58,639 nucleotides of DNA, from positions 1 to 58,639 of the IMG/VR virus record IMGVR_UViG_3300034064_000176. One strand, written 5' to 3'. The notes beneath the pieces are model-generated. The model worked only from the letters and a program-made list of their open reading frames with translations. It was not told where the DNA came from and did not search any database. Shown here piece by piece: positions 54,039 through 58,639 of this stretch; the stretch's first letter is position 1, and every line of letters begins with the position of its first letter. Made by a program: the position numbers and the translations under genes. Origin of the DNA: a virus.

Positions 54039-54088
54039 TGCTGTAATCCTATCCACAGCAAGTCGCTGTGAGAAACAGGAGAAACCAA
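54039..54088 (+). promoter_or_regulatory. Promoter, 5' hairpin and RBS cassette, copy B
   Basis: An extended -10 (TG-C-TGTAAT, 54039-54047) replaces a clear -35. Seven bases later comes hairpin ACAGC-AAGTC-GCTGT (54055-54069), then GAGAAACAGGAGAAA (54070-54084) and the ATG at 54089. The middle pair of the stem is A-T here, G-C in copies A and D, T-A in copy C. Confidence 0.68.
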
Positions 54089-54472
54089 ATGGCAACCTTC
54101 AAAGCAAACGAAATCAGTTTTCACCCAACTTCATACGTCGTGGTCATCGGTCGCGATCCAGAATTAGCGGATTACTCAAATCCCCGTGGTGAGCGTTACG
54201 GTTTTGCTTGGTATGTGCGTGCTGCTAACGAGTTCGGCGATACCCGTGAGTTGCATGTAGTTACCACCGCATACGAGAGGGAAGGCGAGGATAAGGTCGA
54301 AAAGCTTGCTGCTGCATTAACAAATCGCGCACGCGGCGGTAAATTGCCGGTTGGTTTTGATAATTGGTCAACAGGCCGTCCCGTTTATGGATCTGAAGCT
54401 TATGAGTCTTATGGACGGTCAGACGATCTGGCAATGGAGGCTCGTGAGTTGGCCGACGAGGCCTGGGCTTAA
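54089..54472 (+). CDS. Conserved protein, 127 residues
   Basis: From the ATG at 54089; an in-frame GTG at 54068 lies in the leader and is rejected. MATFKANEISFHPTSYVVVI, DYSNPRGERYGFAWYVRAAN and KLAAALTNRARGGKLPVGFD. Function unknown. Its own promoter cassette suggests strong independent expression. Confidence 0.65.
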   Translation: MATFKANEISFHPTSYVVVIGRDPELADYSNPRGERYGFAWYVRAANEFGDTRELHVVTTAYEREGEDKVEKLAAALTNRARGGKLPVGFDNWSTGRPVYGSEAYESYGRSDDLAMEARELADEAWA

Positions 54473-54479
54473 AGCTACC

Positions 54480-54493
54480 GGGGCTTCGGCCCC
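54480..54493 (+). terminator. UUCG stem-loop with short U-rich tail
   Basis: GGGGC-TTCG-GCCCC followed by TTGTT, 8 bases after a stop codon. The tail merges with the TTGACA of the next promoter. Probably a weak terminator separating two transcription units. Confidence 0.6.
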
Positions 54494-54496
54494 TTG

Positions 54497-54562
54497 TTGA
54501 CAAGTGGATAAAAAGCAGTTCTAATACGCATACGGCACTTCCGCCGTGAGAAACAGGAGAAA
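54497..54562 (+). promoter_or_regulatory. Promoter, 5' hairpin and RBS cassette, copy A
   Basis: -35 TTGACA (54497-54502), 17-base spacer, -10 TCTAAT (54520-54525), six bases, hairpin ACGGC-ACTTCC-GCCGT (54532-54547), then GAGAAACAGGAGAAA (54548-54562) and the ATG at 54563. The leader is nearly identical to copy B; the spacer shares GTGGATAAA with copy C. Confidence 0.78.
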
Positions 54563-54943
54563 ATGATGCAAACAGCAAGCCTTGTAAACAGCCTCTACAG
54601 CCGCATGACAGTCGGTGAGCCAGCGCCCTACGTTGGTATGCCAGCAACCCTGCTTTCCTGGACCGACCGCAACCCATGCACGGTTGTCGAGGTCAACATG
54701 GCCAAGCGCTACATTGTCGTGCAGGACGACGATTACAAGCGCGTTGACTCCAACGGCATGAGCGAGTCGCAGCAATACGAGTACACACAAAACCCCGACA
54801 ACTGCAAGCGGATCTTCCGCAAGATGAAGAACGGCCAGTGGGCCCAGCACTTCATCAACCCCGAGACCAATCGCCTCGTCAAGTCGCAAGGTTGTGGCCT
54901 TCGCCTCGGTGAGCGTGAGAAGTACCACGACTTTTCATTCTGA
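54563..54943 (+). CDS. Conserved protein, 126 residues
   Basis: MMQTASLVNSLYSRMTVGEP, VGMPATLLSWTDRNPCTVVE and YIVVQDDDYKRVDSNGMSES. Resembles small early phage proteins of unknown function. Expressed from promoter cassette A. The second ATG (54566) is an alternative start. Confidence 0.65.
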   Translation: MMQTASLVNSLYSRMTVGEPAPYVGMPATLLSWTDRNPCTVVEVNMAKRYIVVQDDDYKRVDSNGMSESQQYEYTQNPDNCKRIFRKMKNGQWAQHFINPETNRLVKSQGCGLRLGEREKYHDFSF

Positions 54944-54948
54944 TTGCC

Positions 54949-55152
54949 ATGATGATCTACTGCGACTACATTGCCGCGCTTGTTCTGGAGTCCCTGGAAA
55001 GGGACCCGAACGGGCTCATGAAGGACCCTTCCGGTATCGAGTTGGACCTCACGCCGGAGGGTGCATACCTAAGTTCTAAGAAGATCGTCCGTGTCCAGGG
55101 TGAGAATGGCCGCAAGTACAAAATCACCGTGGAGATCGACGATGGACGATAA
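54949..55152 (+). CDS. Small protein, 67 residues
   Basis: MMIYCDYIAALVLESLERDP, then IELDLTPEGAYLSSKKIVRV and a C-terminal KYKITVEIDDGR strand. No clear SD is visible. Overlaps the next gene by 11 bases. Function unknown. Confidence 0.55.
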   Translation: MMIYCDYIAALVLESLERDPNGLMKDPSGIELDLTPEGAYLSSKKIVRVQGENGRKYKITVEIDDGR

Positions 55153-55360
55153 AAGACTGCGCCTTCTAGCCTCGGAAGCAGGCCTTAAAGACACGATCGA
55201 GGACGTGGCATACATCGCCTACCTGAAGGACCTCGATCGGTTTGCAAACCTGCTGCTGAGCATGGAAAGGGACTCGGTATGCAGGATTATCGACACGGCA
55301 CAGATCCCGAAAACGGAAGCTGAGCGTATTAAAAAAATGATCAAGGAGCGCCATGTATGA
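55142..55360 (+). CDS. Small helical protein, 72 residues
   Basis: From the ATG at 55142: MDDKRLRLLASEAGLKDTIE, then YLKDLDRFANLLLSMERDSV and AERIKKMIKERHV. Begins like the M-x-R-E-x-I-x-x-A-R-E-A-G family of neighbours. Function unknown. Confidence 0.58.
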   Translation: MDDKRLRLLASEAGLKDTIEDVAYIAYLKDLDRFANLLLSMERDSVCRIIDTAQIPKTEAERIKKMIKERHV

Positions 55361-55605
55361 GCGGCGACCACAACATGCACCAAAAGCCAAAGTCGTACCT
55401 GGAAAGCACAGGCCTGATGGACAAGATCAAGGAGGGCGACGCTCGGACCTGGGCCTCGCTTGCAACCATTATCAACCGGCAGAAAGTGGCCCAGTGGATG
55501 ATCGATCGCGGCTATACGACCGGCCGTGGCGACACGATCGAGGACCTGTTGAGAGAGTTGGACTGGCAGATTGAAGAACGTATTAAAAACGCGAGGGGAA
55601 AATAA
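55357..55605 (+). CDS. Small helical protein, 82 residues
   Basis: MSGDHNMHQKPKSYLESTGL, then ASLATIINRQKVAQWMIDRG and RELDWQIEERIKNARGK. ATGA overlap upstream. Function unknown. Confidence 0.58.
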   Translation: MSGDHNMHQKPKSYLESTGLMDKIKEGDARTWASLATIINRQKVAQWMIDRGYTTGRGDTIEDLLRELDWQIEERIKNARGK

Positions 55606-55773
55606 ATGGAAGGCATGCTTGGATTTGCACTTACAGCTTGGGTAATCCTGGCTTGGTTAACGCACGTCATTGTCTCGATACAGGGCGCCAAGTGGCTGCT
55701 GCTGATTGCTGGGGCGATCGTATTCCCGGTGGGCTGCGTCCACGGCACGGGCATTTGGTTCGGGGTGTTTTGA
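55606..55773 (+). CDS. Small membrane protein, 55 residues
   Basis: MEGMLGFALTAWVILAWLTH and WLLLIAGAIVFPVGC form two hydrophobic helices. GAGGGG lies 11 bases upstream. The stop overlaps a 12-codon remnant (TGATG). Function unknown. Confidence 0.52.
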   Translation: MEGMLGFALTAWVILAWLTHVIVSIQGAKWLLLIAGAIVFPVGCVHGTGIWFGVF

Positions 55774-55811
55774 TGGACCGCAAAGACGTTATCAAACTGG
55801 AGAACACATGA
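55773..55811 (+). pseudogene. Truncated MxREDIIRMAREAG-family remnant, 12 codons
   Basis: MDRKDVIKLENT before TGA. The start matches the first residues of the complete gene at 56412 (MNREDIIRMAREAG) and then ends abruptly at a 4-base overlap with the next start. It looks like the front end of that family fused by deletion to the following gene. Confidence 0.4.
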
Positions 55812-56206
55812 GCGATTCATACGATGATTACGAGGCAAAAATTCAACTTGCAGAACACGCATGGGAAAAACGTGTCGTTAAAACTGAACACAACAAACAA
55901 ATCGAGATTGCACAGGCTTATCAGCGAGGATGGAATGCAGCATTAGCGCAACAAGAGCCGGTGGCGTGGATTACCAATGGGGGCAAGGGGGAACTTTGGT
56001 GGCATCGCTCATCAAAGTTCGATGAAGAAGGCAACCTGATCGGCCCCAATCCAGATGACATACCCCTCTACACCACACCGCCAAAGCGTGAATGGGTTGG
56101 GCTGACGGATGATGAGATTGAAGAGATACAGAAAAGCCTTGGTATAGCAATCCATTGGTCAGATTTTCGTGCCATTGAAGCCAAGCTAAAGGAAAAAAAC
56201 ACATGA
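55808..56206 (+). CDS. EPVAW-family phage protein, copy 2, 132 residues
   Basis: MSDSYDDYEAKIQLAEHAWE, YQRGWNAALAQQEPVAWITN, then DIPLYTTPPKREWVGLTDDE and FRAIEAKLKEKNT. Paralogue of the 51984 protein in its second half. Function unknown. Confidence 0.65.
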   Translation: MSDSYDDYEAKIQLAEHAWEKRVVKTEHNKQIEIAQAYQRGWNAALAQQEPVAWITNGGKGELWWHRSSKFDEEGNLIGPNPDDIPLYTTPPKREWVGLTDDEIEEIQKSLGIAIHWSDFRAIEAKLKEKNT

Positions 56207-56304
56207 ACAAACAACCCGAAGCCTTGCGACTAGCGGAAGGTGCTCGTCAGGTCAATCGGAGCATTGAACACTACAACCTCGACGCCATCCTGTCGAACTA
56301 TTAG
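56203..56304 (+). pseudogene. Truncated early gene, 33 codons
   Basis: MNKQPEALRLAEGARQVNRS then IEHYNLDAILSNY before TAG. The front end looks like a longer phage family that starts MNKQPEALRLA and normally continues with a helical region. It stops exactly at an 8-bp palindrome (CTATTAGG-AATTG-CCTAATAG). Confidence 0.5.
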
Positions 56305-56318
56305 GAATTGCCTAATAG
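56298..56318. repeat. Palindrome at a probable rearrangement point
   Basis: CTATTAGG (56298-56305), AATTG, CCTAATAG (56311-56318): perfect 8-bp arms. It lies where the 56203 reading frame ends. It may be a hairpin that caused a deletion or inversion. Confidence 0.6.
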
Positions 56319-56411
56319 TTGCCTCAGGTTGGATTTCGCCCTCGGCATATAGCCGTTTCAGGTGCTCGTTGATGGCCGAGCTTATTGAGCAAGCCTTGAA
56401 GGAGAAGAATC
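56305..56411 (+). pseudogene. Gene debris between truncated and intact genes
   Basis: Contains a short frame starting at 56372, MAELIEQALKEKNHEQ, whose LKEKNHE tail matches the C-termini of the two EPVAW proteins (EAKLKEKNHG, EAKLKEKNT). It then runs out of frame through the next gene. Probably the tail of a third paralogue whose middle is lost. Confidence 0.45.
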
Positions 56412-56618
56412 ATGAACAGAGAAGACATCATCCGCATGGCGCGGGAGGCTGGATTGGCTTACGGGCCTGACGAAAAGCCATTAGGTTCTGTAACACGCTT
56501 CGCCGCCCTTGTCGCTGCTGCCGAGCGTGAGGCGTGTGCGAAGGTGTGTGATGGCATGGATCGCAACGGGGTGATGATTGCCGCAGACTGCGCCGCCGCC
56601 ATACGAGCAAGGGGGTAG
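56412..56618 (+). CDS. Conserved small protein, 68 residues
   Basis: MNREDIIRMAREAGLAYGPD, then TRFAALVAAAEREACAKVCD and IAADCAAAIRARG. Very common in phages and prophages of proteobacteria; function unknown. AAGGAG lies 9 bases upstream. Confidence 0.68.
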   Translation: MNREDIIRMAREAGLAYGPDEKPLGSVTRFAALVAAAEREACAKVCDGMDRNGVMIAADCAAAIRARG

Positions 56619-56620
56619 GC

Positions 56621-56803
56621 ATGATCTGCCCTTACTGCCGAACTCCAAAGGGTCAGGGGTACAAGACCAAGATCCTCGAGACCCGAACATTCTGGAACCC
56701 CGAAAGGCATTATTACTTCGTAGAGCGCCGACACAAATGCAAGCACTGCGAAGAGGAATTCTGGACCGAAGAACGATCACCAAGGATAAAGGAGCAAACA
56801 TGA
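56621..56803 (+). CDS. Small zinc-ribbon protein, NrdR-like, 60 residues
   Basis: CPYC near the start and CKHC at about 42, with a R-x-x-x-V-x-R-R-H-K-C pattern between them, as in the zinc ribbon of NrdR and some phage activators. No ATP-cone domain. Possibly a transcription factor for late genes, since it is close to the early-late boundary; inference. Confidence 0.6.
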   Translation: MICPYCRTPKGQGYKTKILETRTFWNPERHYYFVERRHKCKHCEEEFWTEERSPRIKEQT

Positions 56804-57024
56804 ACCAAGACCTGAGGAACCAAATCATCGATGACCTAAAAGGCAAGGCCATCAAGGGCAAGCAGTACGCCTTCAACATCGACAAGCTAACCGCCTATGT
56901 CCAGCAACTACTCGACGAGGAGCGGGAGCTTTGCGCAACCCTGGCCGAGCCGGTGGGCATGTTCGGCGTGTCGGACCTGATCAGGATGAGGATGTACAAG
57001 CAGCCCGAAGCGGAGGTACAATAG
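56800..57024 (+). CDS. Small protein, last gene of the early operon, 74 residues
   Basis: From the ATG at 56800 (GGAG upstream, ATGA overlap): MNQDLRNQIIDDLKGKAIKG, YVQQLLDEERELCATLAEPV and LIRMRMYKQPEAEV. Helical; function unknown. Confidence 0.58.
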   Translation: MNQDLRNQIIDDLKGKAIKGKQYAFNIDKLTAYVQQLLDEERELCATLAEPVGMFGVSDLIRMRMYKQPEAEVQ

Positions 57025-57074
57025 GGGCGTTTTCTGTGTGTCTCCTGGTTGTGGGTCCTTCCCCTCACGACGTT

Positions 57075-57099
57075 AACCCCTTCCACAGGGGTTTTTTTT
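57075..57099 (+). terminator. Intrinsic terminator at the end of the early operon
   Basis: AACCCC-TTCCACA-GGGGTT followed by six more T: a clear rho-independent terminator, 50 bases after the last early stop. It separates early block 2 from the late block. Confidence 0.9.
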
Positions 57100-57108
57100 C
57101 GTGTATCC

Positions 57109-57144
57109 TATAGATAAGTGCTTGATTTTTGAAGGAAAATCAGA
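57109..57144 (+). promoter_or_regulatory. terS leader: weak -10, 5' hairpin with RBS in loop
   Basis: A possible -10 TATAGA (57109-57114) lies 8 bases before hairpin TGATTTT-TGAAGG-AAAATCA (57123-57142). The ribosome-binding site GAAGGA sits in the loop and the edge of the 3' arm, 8 bases before the ATG. No -35 is visible, which would fit a promoter needing an activator. Confidence 0.45.
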
Positions 57145-57588
57145 ATGCCAGCAGGAAGACCGACCGACTACGACCCCAAATATTGCGAACTGGTTATTGA
57201 GATGGGCCGCCAAGGTAAGAGCAAGGCCCAGATCGCCGCGACCATAGGGGTGACGAGGAAGACTATGTGGACTTGGTGCTCCGTCCACGAAGAATTTCTA
57301 AACGCCATAGAGTATGCAGAGGAACTGGCCCTCCAATGGTGGGAGGACATAGCCCAGGATCACTTGAAGCAGACCAAGGATGGCGTGACCCTGAACACCT
57401 CGCTCTGGTCCCGCTCGATGGCCGCAAGATTCCCCAAGGACTACACCGACCGGACTAAGCACGAGATCACCGGCAAGGATGAAGGCCCCGTACAAGTGGA
57501 CATGGTGATGGACGTCGCACAATCCCTGATCGATGAATTGACCGGCATCCGCCAGAATGCTGACAGCAAGTCAAAGCAAGCGGATTGA
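57145..57588 (+). CDS. terS: Terminase small subunit
   Basis: 147 residues. An N-terminal helix-turn-helix (GKSKAQIAATIGVTRKTMWT) for recognising packaging DNA, then helices for oligomerisation (FLNAIEYAEELALQWWEDIA) and a basic tail. Immediately before terL with a 32-base overlap. It selects the phage DNA and stimulates the large subunit. Confidence 0.88.
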   Translation: MPAGRPTDYDPKYCELVIEMGRQGKSKAQIAATIGVTRKTMWTWCSVHEEFLNAIEYAEELALQWWEDIAQDHLKQTKDGVTLNTSLWSRSMAARFPKDYTDRTKHEITGKDEGPVQVDMVMDVAQSLIDELTGIRQNADSKSKQAD

Positions 57589-58639
57589 AGCCAAGCTTGC
57601 CCTGCACCAGGAGGCGCTGAAGAAGCTACCCCCGGAAGCAGCGGCAGCCTTCAGGGCCCGGATGAAATGGCTCATGAGGGCACACAAGCACCAGATCCCG
57701 CCCAAGGGCAATTGGTGGACGGTATGGCTCCTACTTGCAGGTAGGGGCGCAGGCAAGACCAGGACAGCCGCCGAGGACGTATGGCATACAGCCTGGACGA
57801 CGCCCAACATCCGCATCTTGATCTCGGGCCCGACCTCGGCCGACATCCGCGACACGATGATCGAAGGCGAGTCAGGCCTGCTTAACTGCATGCCGGAGGA
57901 GATCCGGGTCAAGTACACCAGGAGCCTGCACGAGATCGTCCTTACGAACGGCTCCCTGATCAAGGGCATACCGGCCTCGGAGCCTGAGCGCTTCCGGGGT
58001 CCGCAATGGCACCATGCTTGGTGCGACGAGTTGGCAGCCTGGGAATACCTCGATGCAGCCTGGGACCAGATCATGTTCTCGGTCCGCCTGGGTGATAAGC
58101 CGCGGATCGTCGTAACCACCACGCCCAAACCCAAGCCGCTGATCATCGACCTGCTGAACCGAGACGGTGAGGACGTCGTCGTCACGCAGGCTTCGACCTA
58201 CGACAACCTTGCCAACCTTGCCGGGACGTTCAAACAGCAGATCTTGCAGTACGAGGGCACCTCCCTGGGCCGCCAAGAGATCCACGCCGAGATCATCGAC
58301 CCTGAAGAGGCTGGGATCATCAAACGCGCCTGGATCAAGCTATGGCCGTCAGATAAGCCCTTCCCGCGCTTTGAGTTCGTGGTCCAGTCCTACGACGGCG
58401 CCTACACCGAAAAGACCATCAACGACCCCTCAGCCTGTAGCGTATGGGGGATCTTCAAGCCCAGCGAAGACAAAGGCTTTTGCGCCATGCTGATCGATTG
58501 CTGGGAAGAGCACTTGCAATATCCTGACCTGAAGGAGAAGGTAATTGAAGACTTCGGCACGGTTTATGGCGACCCCAATGAATTCGGACAGGGCAAGAAG
58601 ACTGACATGGTTCTGGTTGAAGACAAGTCCTCCGGCATC
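57557..58639 (+). CDS. terL: Terminase large subunit, second copy, N-terminal 361 codons
   Basis: ATG at 57557 overlaps terS by 32 bases; MLTASQSKRIEAKLALHQEA leads into the same protein as the left copy, showing its true start. Cut by the window end. It differs from the left copy at four residues and about 26 silent sites. Confidence 0.95.
   Translation, partial: MLTASQSKRIEAKLALHQEALKKLPPEAAAAFRARMKWLMRAHKHQIPPKGNWWTVWLLLAGRGAGKTRTAAEDVWHTAWTTPNIRILISGPTSADIRDTMIEGESGLLNCMPEEIRVKYTRSLHEIVLTNGSLIKGIPASEPERFRGPQWHHAWCDELAAWEYLDAAWDQIMFSVRLGDKPRIVVTTTPKPKPLIIDLLNRDGEDVVVTQASTYDNLANLAGTFKQQILQYEGTSLGRQEIHAEIIDPEEAGIIKRAWIKLWPSDKPFPRFEFVVQSYDGAYTEKTINDPSACSVWGIFKPSEDKGFCAMLIDCWEEHLQYPDLKEKVIEDFGTVYGDPNEFGQGKKTDMVLVEDKSSGI
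57578..58639 (+). repeat. Right copy of the near-identical end repeat
   Basis: Aligned to 1-1062 without gaps. The final identical run, 58513-58639, is exactly 127 bases, a length typical of a de Bruijn k-mer overlap. This copy therefore probably comes from a second strain of the same phage in the sample. Confidence 0.9.

Noticed and set aside
54068-54088. In-frame GTG start giving an MRNRRNQ extension
   Set aside because: The GTG lies within the conserved hairpin/RBS leader. The same leader at 45737 would also give MRNRRND, so the extension is an artefact of the regulatory sequence.
56203-56411. Minus-strand open frame of about 55 codons across the palindrome
   Set aside because: It reads plausibly after the palindrome but has no start codon with an RBS. 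An inversion is possible but not shown.

Overview
This window is an almost complete genome of a short-tailed (podovirus-like) bacteriophage of the dsDNA Caudoviricetes, closed on itself. The last 1,062 bases repeat the first 1,062 with about 30 substitutions and no indels, so the unit genome is about 57.6 kb and the large terminase gene runs across the junction. Short-tail architecture is inferred from portal, gp4/gp11-like adaptors, a P22 gp10-like tail hub, internal virion proteins ending in a lytic transglycosylase, and the absence of a tape measure, sheath or tail-tube gene. The host cannot be named. Sigma-70-type promoters and a GH24 endolysin with membrane-protein neighbours fit a Gram-negative bacterium. 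The protein style (polyvalent proteins, K-x-G-G motifs, LamG fibres) recalls uncultivated aquatic phages. No tRNA, CRISPR array, integrase, DNA polymerase or RNA polymerase was found.

Late block, plus strand, from terS (57145) across the junction to 42372. It holds terS and terL, two very large polyvalent proteins with ADP-ribosyltransferase-like folds (1422-9292), portal, a GroES-like co-chaperonin, a scaffold-like protein, a probable decoration protein and the major capsid protein (9277-15567). A run of small structural proteins, a first adaptor and a cluster of fibre/lectin proteins follows (15610-28286). The lysis cassette is at 28456-30204, then a second adaptor, fibre, tail hub, a 1,202-residue protein with a huge Gly-Thr tract, and ejection proteins with a lytic transglycosylase (30602-42372).

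Early block 1, minus strand, from 48373 down to 42356. It encodes an SSB-like protein with a DDDIPF tail, a PD-(D/E)XK (RecB-type) nuclease, many small overlapping unknown genes, a zinc-finger/HTH protein and a fucosyltransferase-like glycosyltransferase that meets the late block tail to tail.

Control region (48374-48743). This is the only stretch over 300 bases without a substantial gene. It holds two copies of a GCAACCC-T-GGGTTGC type operator, five tandem 12-base repeats that could be an origin, a small SD-sequestering hairpin, and divergent promoters. The rightward one probably makes a leaderless mRNA for a small HTH regulator.

Early block 2, plus strand, 48744-57024. It carries the HTH regulator, a DUF1376-type replication protein, a DnaB-type helicase, a RusA-type resolvase, a Ref-like HNH protein and many small accessory proteins, ending in a strong intrinsic terminator just before terS.

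The most notable signal is a cassette found four times, on both strands: promoter, a 5-bp hairpin at the predicted 5' end of the transcript, then a GAGAAA-GGAGAAA ribosome-binding leader. The hairpin's middle base pair covaries between copies.
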